A DNA stretch of 64,000 bases from JBAXAM01 sp037142515 (GCA_037142515.1 JBAXAM010000001.1:62001-126000); one strand, 5' to 3'. Numbered from the stretch's first letter, positions 1-8,279 are shown. Numbers and translations: made by a program. The notes: generated by a model not told the origin, from the sequence alone.

Positions 1-2205
1 ACCAAAAGCAGACATACCATAAATCAAACCAAAATTAATGGTTTTAGCATTGCGCCTCTGCAAATCTGTAACATCATTTGGCGCAACCCCAAAAATTTCT
101 GCTGCAGTTGCTCGATGCACATCAGCATCACTCTGAAAAGCTTTATACAAATTCTTATCTTGCGACAGATGCGCCATAATGCGAAGTTCAATTTGAGAAT
201 AATCGGCAGAAATTATTTTTAAGCCTGGTGGCGCAATAAAAGCACGCCGAATTCTGCGGCCTTCTTCGCTGCGAATTGGAATATTTTGTAAATTCGGATC
301 AGTTGAAGAAAGCCTACCGGTTGTTGTTACCGCTTGGTTATAAGAAGTGTGGATACGACCGGTTTTAGGATTAATCTGCTCGGGCAAAGCATCGGCATAA
401 GTCGATTTTAACTTACTTAAACTACGATACTCCAAAATCATTTTAGGCAACGGATAGTCAAGAGCCAGTTCCTGCAATACCGGCTCTGCTGTTGATGGCT
501 GCTTGGTTGGTGTTTTTTTCAAAACTGGTAATTTTAATTTATCATATAGAACTTCCTGCAATTGTTTCGGCGAGTTTATATTAAATTCGATATTGGCAGT
601 TTTATATATCTGCTCCTCCAACACAGCTAAACGCTTGGCAAGTTCACTACTAAAATTTTGCAAAAATTCTTTATCGATACAGACACCACATCTTTCCATT
701 CTTGATAAAACGCTTACTAGAGGCATTTCAATTTCTTTAAAACACTTTTCTTGATTTTTATTTGTCGAGATTTGCGGCCAAAGAACAGCATGCAGGCGCA
801 GAACTAAATCAGCATCTGCTGCTGCATAAGGAGCAGCCTTATCTAATTCCACTTGGCTAAATGGAATTTGTTTCGCGCCCCTGCCTGCAAGACTTTCATA
901 AGTTACAACACTTCTGTTAAGATAACGAAGCGCGAGCGACTCTTTGTCATGCTTGTTAACAGCGCTATTCAAAATATATGACTCAAGCATGGTATCGTAA
1001 CCGACCCCCTTAAGCTCGATACCATAGTTTGCCAAAACGCTCATATCATATTTTATATTTTGACCCAATTTTATTTTATGCGGATCAACAAAAAGTGGTT
1101 TTAATTTCTGTAAAACATAGTCACGCTCAAGCTGCTTTGGCACGTCTACATAATTGTGTGCAACTGGAATATAAATTGCCTCGCCAATATCAAGCGCAAA
1201 TGAAAGACCAACAATTTCTGCCAAAACAACATCCAGGCTTGTCGTCTCAAGATCAAAAGCAAAAACCTCGGCACGATTTAATTTTTCGCACCAATACTCA
1301 AAATCTTTCTCATTCAAAATTATATGGTATTTTTCTTCACTTATTTCGCAAGTTAAACCAGCAAGCCAATTTTTAAATTCTAAACGCGTAAAAAGCTCAA
1401 TCAGCTTCTTATTATTAGCAGCTCGCATGCTCAGATCATCAAAATTAACATTTAACTGAAGGTCGCGCTTGATCGTTACGAGTTCTTGTGTCAGCGGCAA
1501 TTGATTTAAACTCGTGCGCAAACTCTCTCCAACTTTGCCTTTAATGTCATCTGCGTGTTTAATAATATTTTCTAGCGCCTTATACTCTTCTAGCCATTTT
1601 ACGGCAGTTTTGGGGCCAACGCCGCTAACACCAGGGACATTATCCGAAGTATCTCCTACCAAAGCTAAATAATCAGTCATTCTCTCCGGATCAACCCCAA
1701 ATTTATCTCTAACTCCTTTTTCATCCATAGTAGTACTGGTCATAGTGTTTACTAACGTAATATCCTTATTGACTAGTTGCGCTATATCTTTATCACTAGT
1801 TGAAATCAAAACAGTAAAACCCCTTTTAGCCGCCACACATGCAAGCGTACCAATAACATCATCAGCCTCAACACCTTCAACCATTAAGAGTGGCAATCCC
1901 AAAGCTTGAATAACTTCGTGCAGGGGCTTGATTTGCACCTGTAAATCTTTTTCCATCGGTGGTCTAGTGGCCTTATATTGCGGATATATTTCATGCCTAA
2001 AATTTTTACCTTTTGCATCAAATATTACTGCAATACTATCTGGCTTATAGTCGTTGATTGTTTTTTTGATCATATTAACAACACCATAAACAGCACCCGT
2101 TGGCTCTCCTTTTGAGGTAACCAGCGGTGGCAATGCGTGAAAAGCTCGATGCAAATAAGATGAGCCATCTATTAAAACCAGGGTTTTTTGTTTATACAAA
2201 GTCAT
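1..2205 (-). CDS. polA: DNA polymerase I (5' part; gene runs off the left edge)
   Basis: Reading leftwards from an ATG at 2205 gives about 734 codons with no stop, so the C-terminal end lies outside the window. Domains in order: 5'-3' exonuclease (start MTLYKQKTLVLIDGSSYLHR; metal-ligand stretches VEADDVIG and STSDKDIAQL), 3'-5' exonuclease from about residue 310, and the start of the family A polymerase domain with SADYSQIELR and the beginning of the O-helix (RRNAKTINFGLIYG). The proofreading site looks intact: FDLETTSLD near residue 315 keeps the Asp and Glu of the E. coli DxE motif. The ATG has a good ribosome binding site (AAAGGAG, five bases upstream). The enzyme does gap filling and Okazaki fragment maturation. 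The gene is divergent from the pyrophosphatase gene to its right. Roughly the last 200 residues, compared with E. coli (928 aa), are missing only because of the window edge. Confidence 0.97.
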   Translation of the reverse strand, partial: MTLYKQKTLVLIDGSSYLHRAFHALPPLVTSKGEPTGAVYGVVNMIKKTINDYKPDSIAVIFDAKGKNFRHEIYPQYKATRPPMEKDLQVQIKPLHEVIQALGLPLLMVEGVEADDVIGTLACVAAKRGFTVLISTSDKDIAQLVNKDITLVNTMTSTTMDEKGVRDKFGVDPERMTDYLALVGDTSDNVPGVSGVGPKTAVKWLEEYKALENIIKHADDIKGKVGESLRTSLNQLPLTQELVTIKRDLQLNVNFDDLSMRAANNKKLIELFTRLEFKNWLAGLTCEISEEKYHIILNEKDFEYWCEKLNRAEVFAFDLETTSLDVVLAEIVGLSFALDIGEAIYIPVAHNYVDVPKQLERDYVLQKLKPLFVDPHKIKLGQNIKYDMSVLANYGIELKGVGYDTMLESYILNSAVNKHDKESLALRYLNRSVVTYESLAGRGAKQIPFSQVELDKAAPYAAADADLVLRLHAVLWPQISTNKNQEKCFKEIEMPLVSVLSRMERCGVCIDKEFLQNFSSELAKRLAVLEEQIYKTANIEFNINSPKQLQEVLYDKLKLPVLKKTPTKQPSTAEPVLQELALDYPLPKMILEYRSLSKLKSTYADALPEQINPKTGRIHTSYNQAVTTTGRLSSTDPNLQNIPIRSEEGRRIRRAFIAPPGLKIISADYSQIELRIMAHLSQDKNLYKAFQSDADVHRATAAEIFGVAPNDVTDLQRRNAKTINFGLIYGMSAFG

Positions 2206-2360
2206 TATTGCTCCTTTGTGCTAACTATACATTGTTGACACTAATTTTGGTATACAGTTAATTATTTCAAGTTTTAGGATTTTCAGCTTCAAATGAGCAC
2301 AAAAATTTAGTATTATCGACAACCAGCTTTAAATTTACTTTTATCTACGAGGAAAATTTT
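2206..2360. promoter_or_regulatory. Divergent intergenic region polA / hppA
   Basis: This 155-base AT-rich gap separates two divergent genes and must hold both promoters. For the rightward gene a plausible sigma70 pair is TTCAAA (2288-2293) and TATTAT (2311-2316), 17 bases apart. A TTGACA at 2235-2240 has only a poor -10 at the right distance. On the left strand a TATAGT-like -10 lies at 2225-2230, just before the polA ribosome binding site. No operator or riboswitch is recognisable. Confidence 0.4.
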
Positions 2361-4406
2361 ATGCCAATCGCCCTTAGCGTTACCTTGGTTTGCGCAGTAA
2401 TAGCACTGTTGTATGGAGCAGCATCTAGCAAATGGATTTTGGCACAATCAACTGGAACTGACCACATGCGTGAAATTGCTGCGGCAATCCAGCAAGGAGC
2501 ATCCGCATATTTACGCAGACAGTACACTGCAATCAGTGCTGTTGGCATAGCACTATTTTTAGTTATCGGCTTTATACCGTCGCTTGGGTGGTATATGGCA
2601 TTTGCATTTGCAGTCGGTGCCATACTCTCAGGAACAGCCGGCTTTATCGGCATGAATATTTCTGTACGCGCGAATGTGCGCACTACTGAAGCAGCTCGTA
2701 GCAGCGGCTTAAACGAAGCTTTGAAGGTAGCTTTCCGCGCCAGCACAGTTACCGGCTTATTAGTTGTTGGGCTTGGTCTGCTCGGAGTGGCAGGCTATTT
2801 TGCCATTATGTTACAGGTTATCCCAAACGGTGAATCTATCGTCAGCGCAATCACTCCTCTTATTGGCTTAGCATTTGGTTCTTCTTTGATTTCTATTTTT
2901 GCACGTCTTGGTGGCGGTATCTTCACCAAAGGCGCAGATGTTGGCGCCGACTTAGTTGGCAAACTTGAGGCTGGCATTCCAGAAGACGATCCTCGTAATC
3001 CAGCGGTTATTGCCGACAATGTTGGTGACAACGTTGGCGATTGCGCTGGTATGGCGGCAGACTTATTTGAAACTTATGCAGTTACTATTATCGCAGCAAT
3101 GCTACTTGGAGCCCTATCGTTCAATGCTGATATTGGAGCGGTACTTTATCCTTTGGCTCTTGGTGGTTTTTCGATTATTGCTTCGATTATTGGCTGTGCT
3201 TTTGTTCGCGCCCGCGCTGGAAGAACTATCATGAGCGCACTAATGCGAGGCTTATTAGTTGCAGAAGTTTTATCCCTAATAGCTTTCTATCCAATTACCA
3301 AGTGGCTACTTAGCGATATTAGTTTGCACGACCCAAGTTTAAATGTCATTGGCGTTTATGGCTCAGCTGTAGTTGGCTTAATCCTGACTTATCTTTTGGT
3401 TTATATCACCAAATACTACACAGCAACAGAACACGCTCCAGTACGTCAAATCGCTGAAGCATCGATAACTGGCCATGCAACTAACATCATTGCTGGTATT
3501 GCAATTTCTTACAAAGCAACTGCCTGGCCAGTAATCGCAATCTGCGGCAGTATCCTTGTATCTCATGACCTAGCCGGTATTTACGGTGTTGCCATTGCAG
3601 CAACTGCGATGTTGTCAATGACGGGGGTTGTTGTTGCTTTAGATGCATATGGCCCAATTACTGATAATGCTGGTGGCATTGCAGAAATGACACACCTACC
3701 TCACGAAGTACGTAAAATTACCGACACTCTTGACGCTGTTGGCAACACTACAAAAGCAGTAACTAAAGGCTACGCTATTGGTTCAGCCGGTCTTGCTGCA
3801 CTAGTGTTATTTAATGATTATACTCATGCACTTGAAAATGTTGGCCAAATATATTCTTTTGAGTTGGCCGATCCCTTGGTAATAATTGGCTTGTTCCTTG
3901 GCGGCTTAATACCATACTTATTTAGCGCCATGGCTCTTGAATCTGTCGGGCGTGCAGCAGGTGCCATCGTTAAAGAAGTGCGACATCAGTTTAAAAGCAT
4001 TGCAGGTATTATGGAAGGTACTGCAAAACCGAATTATGCGCGTGCAGTTGACCTTTTAACCAAAACAGCAATCAAAGAAATGATTATTCCATCGATCTTG
4101 CCCGTACTTGCTCCGGTTGCAGTTGGTCTTCTCTTAGGACCAAAAGCTTTAGGGGGCTTATTGATGGGAGCGATCATCTCTGGTTTATTCCTTGCTATTT
4201 CAATGACCACTGGTGGTGGCGCCTGGGACAATGCCAAAAAGTATATTGAAGAAGGAAATCACCATGGAAAAGGCAGCGATGCGCATAAAGCTGCAATCAC
4301 AGGCGATACAGTTGGTGATCCATACAAAGACACAGCTGGACCGGCAATCAATCCGTTAATAAAAATCATTAATATTGTAGCTCTTTTAATAGTGCCACTA
4401 ATTTGA
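2361..4406 (+). CDS. hppA: K+-independent H+-translocating membrane pyrophosphatase
   Basis: The 681-aa integral membrane protein has the length of bacterial V-type PPases and some 15-16 hydrophobic segments. It couples hydrolysis of pyrophosphate to proton export across the inner membrane. The catalytic loops are intact: DVGADLVGK followed by EDDPRNPAVIADNVGDNVGD (residues about 194-228), and a C-terminal loop with DTVGDPYKDTAGP. The stretch GNTTKAVTKG puts Lys at residue 465 and Thr at 468. These are the positions that distinguish K+-independent enzymes (K and T) from K+-dependent ones (A and A). The start ATG follows GAGGAAAATTTT, a good ribosome binding site. The gene stands alone, 49 bases before glpT, and may be cotranscribed with it. 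Such a pump lets a cell recover energy from biosynthetic pyrophosphate, which is useful when ATP is scarce. Confidence 0.96.
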   Translation: MPIALSVTLVCAVIALLYGAASSKWILAQSTGTDHMREIAAAIQQGASAYLRRQYTAISAVGIALFLVIGFIPSLGWYMAFAFAVGAILSGTAGFIGMNISVRANVRTTEAARSSGLNEALKVAFRASTVTGLLVVGLGLLGVAGYFAIMLQVIPNGESIVSAITPLIGLAFGSSLISIFARLGGGIFTKGADVGADLVGKLEAGIPEDDPRNPAVIADNVGDNVGDCAGMAADLFETYAVTIIAAMLLGALSFNADIGAVLYPLALGGFSIIASIIGCAFVRARAGRTIMSALMRGLLVAEVLSLIAFYPITKWLLSDISLHDPSLNVIGVYGSAVVGLILTYLLVYITKYYTATEHAPVRQIAEASITGHATNIIAGIAISYKATAWPVIAICGSILVSHDLAGIYGVAIAATAMLSMTGVVVALDAYGPITDNAGGIAEMTHLPHEVRKITDTLDAVGNTTKAVTKGYAIGSAGLAALVLFNDYTHALENVGQIYSFELADPLVIIGLFLGGLIPYLFSAMALESVGRAAGAIVKEVRHQFKSIAGIMEGTAKPNYARAVDLLTKTAIKEMIIPSILPVLAPVAVGLLLGPKALGGLLMGAIISGLFLAISMTTGGGAWDNAKKYIEEGNHHGKGSDAHKAAITGDTVGDPYKDTAGPAINPLIKIINIVALLIVPLI

Positions 4407-4455
4407 TGCTTTTATATTATTTATTAATTTTAAATTTATATGGGGAGTAAAGAAT

Positions 4456-5874
4456 ATGGGTTTTTTCACCAGATTATCTAGAGCTTTCAGTCCGCCGACA
4501 CATATTGAGCCATTACCTCACGATGTCGTAGAAAGAGACTATAAAAAACATCGCCGCATGGTTTTTTCCGGCATTTTCTTTGGGTATGGCGCAAGCTATT
4601 TAATACGTAATAATTTTTCTTTAGCTATACCCTACCTAACCAAGATGGGTTTTACCAAAACCGAACTTGGGATGGCTTTTTCAGCCATCGCTATAGCTTA
4701 TGGATGCAGTAAGTTTTTAATGGGTAATGTTTCGGATCGTAGCAACCCGAGATACTTCTTAGCTGCCGGACTAGCTATTTCTGTATTAATTAGCTTCATC
4801 TTTGGTTTTTCTACTTGGGCATGCAGTAGCATTGTCATTATGTTTGCGCTATTGTTTCTTAATGGCTGGGCTCAAGGAATGACCTATCCACCATGTGTTC
4901 GCGTATTGGCTCACTGGTACTCAGTTAAAGACCGCAGTTGGGTTATGTCACTTTGGAATGTCTCACATAACCTGGGAGGCGGACTAATGGGAGCCACAGC
5001 AGTTGCCGGAATGATGATTTTTGGTCAATGGCAAAGTCTGTTTTATTTTCCAGCCATGATTACTGTAGCTATTATTATATTTGTCATAGCGACAGTTAGA
5101 GACACCCCACAGTCAGTTGGCTTACCGTCTATTGAAGATTATCACAGCAAAAGCTACATAAAAAAACAAGCCATTGCAGCTGCAACAAAAGAGATCGAAG
5201 AAGAACTATCGGCCAAAGAAATATTCTTCAAACATATTTTTAATAACAAAGCTGTTTGGATGCTAGCTATCGCCAACATATTTGTCTACTTCGTTCGTTA
5301 TGGTATTCAAAACTGGTCACCGCTATACTTACACGAGGTAAAAGGTTTTGACTTTAAAGGACAAGGCCTTGCGTATTTTTTGTATGAGTATGCTGGTATT
5401 CCATCCATGTTATTAGCCGGATATCTAAGTGGCAAATATTTCCGTAGCAGAAGAGCGCCGGTAATTATTGTCTGTATGGTTCTAGTTATCTTCGCAATTT
5501 CAGTGTACTGGCTTAACCCTCCAGGACGTAAATGGGTTGATCTTGTAGCTCTGAGTACTATAGGATTTTTAATCTATGTCCCTGTTGTCTTCATTGGCAT
5601 GCAAGCGGTAGATGTCGTTTATAAAAAAGCTGTAGGAACAGCTACTGGATTGACCGGCTTCTTCGGTTATATGTTCGGTACTGTTTGCGCTAATGTCGTC
5701 TTAGCTTCTATAGTTCAACACTTTAGCTGGGACGCCGGCTTTATCACAATAATCATAGCATGCGTTATTGCTGTCTTATGTTTAATTCCTCTTTGGAATA
5801 TTGGTGGAGAGGATTGTAATACCCATAACCACAAAAAACATGAAATTTTAGAAATTCCACCACAAACTCAGTAA
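4456..5874 (+). CDS. glpT: Glycerol-3-phosphate:phosphate antiporter (MFS, organophosphate family)
   Basis: The 472-aa, 12-helix MFS protein resembles E. coli GlpT along its whole length: FFGY, SDRSNPR, NVSHNLGGG, RDTPQSVGLP, FVRYGIQNWSP, YFLYEYAGIP and GFLIYVPVV line up in order. Both phosphate-binding arginines are present: Arg51 in SYLIRNN (GlpT Arg45) and the Arg in YFVRYGI (GlpT Arg269). The conserved His (GlpT His165) is found in VSHNLGG. It should exchange cytoplasmic phosphate for external glycerol-3-phosphate. Close relatives UhpT and UhpC carry or sense hexose phosphates, so a related organophosphate is possible. The SDRSNPR loop and overall match favour GlpT. The tail of about 25 hydrophilic, His-rich residues is cytoplasmic. 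The start follows GGGGAGTAAAGAAT. In an intracellular bacterium this would import host phosphorylated carbon. Confidence 0.9.
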   Translation: MGFFTRLSRAFSPPTHIEPLPHDVVERDYKKHRRMVFSGIFFGYGASYLIRNNFSLAIPYLTKMGFTKTELGMAFSAIAIAYGCSKFLMGNVSDRSNPRYFLAAGLAISVLISFIFGFSTWACSSIVIMFALLFLNGWAQGMTYPPCVRVLAHWYSVKDRSWVMSLWNVSHNLGGGLMGATAVAGMMIFGQWQSLFYFPAMITVAIIIFVIATVRDTPQSVGLPSIEDYHSKSYIKKQAIAAATKEIEEELSAKEIFFKHIFNNKAVWMLAIANIFVYFVRYGIQNWSPLYLHEVKGFDFKGQGLAYFLYEYAGIPSMLLAGYLSGKYFRSRRAPVIIVCMVLVIFAISVYWLNPPGRKWVDLVALSTIGFLIYVPVVFIGMQAVDVVYKKAVGTATGLTGFFGYMFGTVCANVVLASIVQHFSWDAGFITIIIACVIAVLCLIPLWNIGGEDCNTHNHKKHEILEIPPQTQ

Positions 5875-5891
5875 CTATTTTGTCAACAACA

Positions 5892-5930
5892 CCCTTGTCA
5901 TGAAGCGTTAAATCAGCTTCGTGGCAAGGG
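5892..5930. terminator. Strong hairpin after glpT, possible transcription end
   Basis: Arms 5892-5906 and 5916-5930 form a 15-base-pair stem (outer end CCCTTG/CAAGGG, with two G-T wobbles) around a nine-base loop, 17 bases after the glpT stop. It lacks a following T-run, so it is a processing or stability hairpin or an atypical terminator rather than a textbook one. Confidence 0.5.
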
Positions 5931-5962
5931 ATGTCATACTAAAAGCTAAGAGAACGATATCT

Positions 5963-5991
5963 TTCGCCAAACATGACAAATAACTGGCGAA
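5963..5991. terminator. Second hairpin between convergent glpT and the small Cys-rich gene
   Basis: TTCGCCA at 5963-5969 pairs with TGGCGAA at 5985-5991. On the minus strand this stem lies 27 bases beyond the stop of the small gene at 6018-6254 and could end its transcript, although no clear T-run follows. The heptamer TGGCGAA occurs again at 6053-6059 inside that gene. Confidence 0.35.
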
Positions 5992-6017
5992 GGTCTTTGA
6001 GAAGATCACTCATAAAA

Positions 6018-6254
6018 CTATAATTGCGCATCTTTACAGATGCCTCTTATTATTGGCGAAAGTTCCTCTTCTTGCCAAATAAATGAAGTCCTTTCATTAT
6101 GGCTTTTGTTACAACAAATGTCTCTACACACATCTAAACTGCCTACATAGTCTCTTTGCGACTTGGAATGAGTTCGTGCATCATAGCAACGGCATAATCC
6201 ATCTCCTGCACCTACTAACTCGATTTCTGCAATTTTTAGGAGCTTAATATTCAT
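6018..6254 (-). CDS. Small cysteine-rich peptide with bacteriocin-like leader (hypothetical)
   Basis: The 78-aa reading frame starts at an ATG (6254) preceded by GTGGGGTAGCAAG. A longer TTG start at 6269 is less likely. The N-terminus, MNIKLLKIAEIELVGAGDG, resembles the leader peptides of small secreted or modified peptides, where a short amphipathic stretch with Glu-x-x-x-Val ends in a Gly-Ala-Gly or Gly-Gly cut site. The rest is hydrophilic and carries six Cys (LCRCYD, VCRDICCNK, GICKD), spaced as in a disulfide-bonded peptide. There is no transmembrane segment. A TATAAT lies just upstream on this strand (6269-6275 region) with only a weak -35. No maturation or export enzyme is encoded next to it. 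The family is not recognised with certainty, and the gene could be a chance frame in a 560-base gap. Confidence 0.5.
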   Translation of the reverse strand: MNIKLLKIAEIELVGAGDGLCRCYDARTHSKSQRDYVGSLDVCRDICCNKSHNERTSFIWQEEELSPIIRGICKDAQL

Positions 6255-6403
6255 CTTGCTACCCCACAATTATAATTCTAATGGAGCGGCTCCCCTGCCT
6301 AACCCTTTAAACTCTCAAAACGCTTCAGGGTATCAAAATTTAATAATCTCTTCTATATTATTCCGACACAATCTTCTCAATTTTTTTATCCATATAAGGG
6401 TAG
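6255..6403. other. Intergenic region without recognisable gene
   Basis: This stretch lies between the small Cys-rich gene and the tRNA-Arg promoter. It contains a short GGAGCGGCTCC hairpin (about 6283-6293) and T-rich sequence near 6380. A plus-strand open frame at 6256-6603 runs through the tRNA and has no protein-like features. Nothing else is seen. Confidence 0.4.
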
Positions 6404-6432
6404 TTGATGTCCGTATGCTTTTGTTGCACAAT
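6404..6432 (+). promoter_or_regulatory. Probable sigma70 promoter of tRNA-Arg
   Basis: TTGATG (6404-6409) and CACAAT (6427-6432) are 17 bases apart and would start transcription near 6439, three bases before the tRNA. Confidence 0.45.
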
Positions 6433-6441
6433 GACGAACAT

Positions 6442-6515
6442 GTGCTTGTAGCTCAGTTGGATAGAGCGTTGGCCTCCGAAGCCAAAGGTCGCTGGTTCGA
6501 CTCCAGTCAAGCACG
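6442..6515 (+). tRNA. tRNA-Arg (anticodon CCG)
   Basis: The cloverleaf folds fully. The acceptor stem is GTGCTTG/CAAGCAC, the D arm GCTC/GAGC, and the anticodon stem TTGGC/GCCAA with loop CTCCGAA (anticodon CCG, reading CGG). The T arm carries GGTTCGACTCC. The discriminator base is G6515. The 3' CCA is not encoded, since GCAA follows. The last nine bases overlap, on the opposite strand, the end and stop codon of rpoH. The T-rich run at about 6518-6527, likely to serve as the tRNA terminator, lies inside the rpoH coding region. Confidence 0.95.
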
Positions 6516-7373
6516 CAATTCTTTTTTTAGCTTTTGCATTGCTGTTTCTTCAATCTGCCTGATACGTTCGGCTGAAACATTATATGCAGCAGCTAACTCA
6601 TGAAGCGTCGCCTTATTTTCGCCAAGCCAACGCTGTTGCAAAATTTCGCGACTACGTTGATCAAGCTTACTTAAAGCCTCCGTCAAATGCTCGACTTGGA
6701 CCTTATCAAATTCAAAGCCAGCAATTTCATCTAATGGGTTTGGGGTACTTGCTTCTAAATAATTAGCCGGATTAGCAATATCTTCTTCATCGCCATAATC
6801 AAAAGCAATATCTGTATTGCTCATCCTTGCTTCCATAACCCGCACTTCTTTGGGGTTAATTTTCAATTCGCGGGCAATATGCAACACTTCGTCATTACTA
6901 AACCAATTTAATTTTTTCGTAGCACGGCGCAAATTAAAAAATAACTTACGCTGCGCTTTTGTAGTAGCAATTTTTACAATACGCCAATTGCGCAACACAA
7001 ACTCATGAATCTCGGATTTAATCCAGTGAACAGCAAACGATACTAACCTCACTCCCATGCTCGGATCAAAACGCTTAACAGCCTTCATTAGGCCAATGGT
7101 ACCTTCCTGAATCAAGTCAGCCTTTGCCAAACCATAGCCAAGATAATTTTTTGCAACATGCGCAACAAAACGCAGGTGTGCCAAAACCAATTGACGCGCT
7201 GCATCTAAATCGCCGTCACGACGAAACTTGACCGCAAGCTCCAACTCTTCTGCAGCAGTAAGCATTGGGATTTTGTTGACCCAATAAACATACGCATCTA
7301 TACTACCGATTGGTGGCGCAAAAGTTACTGCTTTATTATAGCTTGAGTTTGTATTTAGTGGTAATTTTCCCAT
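6507..7373 (-). CDS. rpoH: RNA polymerase heat-shock sigma factor sigma-32
   Basis: The 288-aa protein matches E. coli RpoH (284 aa) throughout. Region 2 is ADLIQEGTIGLMKAVKRFDP with the -10 recognition helix HWIKSEIHEFVLRNW (about residues 116-130). The RpoH-specific box QRKLFFNLR is at residues 141-149, and the region 4 helix-turn-helix ends in VSAERIRQIEETAMQKLKKEL. It directs RNA polymerase to chaperone and protease genes. hslV and hslU, classic members of this regulon, lie 7 kb away. The stop codon is inside the acceptor stem of the convergent tRNA-Arg, so the gene and the tRNA share nine base pairs. A TATAAT lies upstream on this strand near 7394-7399 without an obvious -35. Confidence 0.97.
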   Translation of the reverse strand: MGKLPLNTNSSYNKAVTFAPPIGSIDAYVYWVNKIPMLTAAEELELAVKFRRDGDLDAARQLVLAHLRFVAHVAKNYLGYGLAKADLIQEGTIGLMKAVKRFDPSMGVRLVSFAVHWIKSEIHEFVLRNWRIVKIATTKAQRKLFFNLRRATKKLNWFSNDEVLHIARELKINPKEVRVMEARMSNTDIAFDYGDEEDIANPANYLEASTPNPLDEIAGFEFDKVQVEHLTEALSKLDQRSREILQQRWLGENKATLHELAAAYNVSAERIRQIEETAMQKLKKELRA

Positions 7374-7457
7374 AAAATATCCGACTAGCTAATTATACCG
7401 CATTTTAGCACTCATGGTGTTAGAGCGCCAAAAAATATTTTTAAACAACAATGTTAA

Positions 7458-7463
7458 TATAAT
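7458..7463 (+). promoter_or_regulatory. -10 box giving a possible leaderless start for the YggU gene
   Basis: A perfect TATAAT ends six bases before the first base of the ATG at 7469. Transcription would then begin at or next to the A of the start codon. No ribosome binding site is visible, which fits a leaderless mRNA. The -35 region is poor. Confidence 0.35.
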
Positions 7464-7468
7464 CAAAT

Positions 7469-7744
7469 ATGTATCTCTGGCAAAAAAACAACCTCTTGCT
7501 CGAACTATACGTCCTACCTCGCACCAGCAAAGACACCATAGTTGGCCAACACGGGGAACGCTTAAAAGTTACCATAACCGCCCCACCAACTGAAGGCAAG
7601 GCAAACAAACATTTGATAAAGTTTTTAGCAAAACATTTTAGCGTACCTCAAAGCAATATAAAAATCATAAGGGGAGACAGCAGCAAAAACAAGTCAATTT
7701 TGGTTTTAGAACCCAAAAGCCATCTTCTCGAATTTAAACGCTAA
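7469..7744 (+). CDS. YggU/DUF167 family protein
   Basis: The 91-aa protein has the DUF167 (YggU) pattern: LPRTSKDTIVGQHGERLKVTITAPPTEGKANKHL and KIIRGDSSKNKSILV, containing the conserved APPxxGKAN and GxxSRxK-like stretches. Its length is normal for the family. The molecular role of the family is not established. The upstream TATAAT sits only six bases before the ATG, and no Shine-Dalgarno is present. The gene is divergent from rpoH and 66 bases before trxA. Confidence 0.85.
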   Translation: MYLWQKNNLLLELYVLPRTSKDTIVGQHGERLKVTITAPPTEGKANKHLIKFLAKHFSVPQSNIKIIRGDSSKNKSILVLEPKSHLLEFKR

Positions 7745-7810
7745 TATTGTTGTTGCCTTTTGCTCAAAAATAAGCTGAAATGCTACTATATTCTTATAGA
7801 GAGAGAATAA

Positions 7811-8140
7811 ATGAGCGAGAATATCACAATTATTACTGACAACTCCTTTGCTACCGAAGTACTTCAGGCCAATACTCCAGTCTTAGTAGATTTTTGGGCC
7901 GAATGGTGTGGGCCATGCAGAGCATTAGCACCCACCATAGAAGCCATAGCAAAAGAATTTGCAGGCAAAGTTAAAATTGCCAAATTAAATGTCGATGAAA
8001 ACCACAAAACCTCAACCAACTACGATATTCGAGGCATTCCAGCATTGATTTTATTTAGGGATGGGAAAATTGCCGCCACCAAGATTGGCGTTGCAACCAA
8101 GGCTCAATTGGTTGATTTTATTAACGCTAATTTAAAATAG
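7811..8140 (+). CDS. trxA: Thioredoxin
   Basis: The 109-aa protein has the active site WCGPC at residues 32-36 inside VDFWAEWCGPC and the cis-proline segment RGIPALILF (about residues 74-82). It is a full-length, cytoplasmic, single-domain thioredoxin without a signal peptide. It reduces protein disulfides and supplies electrons to ribonucleotide reductase and similar enzymes. The AGAGAGAATAA before the ATG serves as ribosome binding site. trxA followed by rho is the usual gammaproteobacterial order. Confidence 0.97.
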   Translation: MSENITIITDNSFATEVLQANTPVLVDFWAEWCGPCRALAPTIEAIAKEFAGKVKIAKLNVDENHKTSTNYDIRGIPALILFRDGKIAATKIGVATKAQLVDFINANLK

Positions 8141-8160
8141 CAGAGGATTTTATAAAACAC

Positions 8161-8188
8161 TTGACGTTATCTGGATCGATACTATAAT
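8161..8188 (+). promoter_or_regulatory. Sigma70 promoter of rho
   Basis: TTGACG (8161-8166) and TATAAT (8183-8188) are separated by 16 bases. The start would be near 8195, giving a leader of about 85 bases before the rho ATG. E. coli rho has a long autoregulated leader. No leader peptide was identified here. Confidence 0.7.
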
Positions 8189-8279
8189 CAATCTAATCAC
8201 TTTGTGTTAGGTTTCCATTTGTAACTCCCCTCAATACGAAAATCTATTTGAAATTTAAATTTTATAATCTCTAAATTAT

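Noticed and set aside
1029..1376. Plus-strand open frame opposite polA
   Set aside because: It lies antisense to a conserved polymerase coding region and is low-complexity, so it is a shadow frame.
6256..6603. 115-codon open frame on the plus strand
   Set aside because: It runs through the tRNA-Arg gene and into the antisense of rpoH, and the product has no protein-like pattern.
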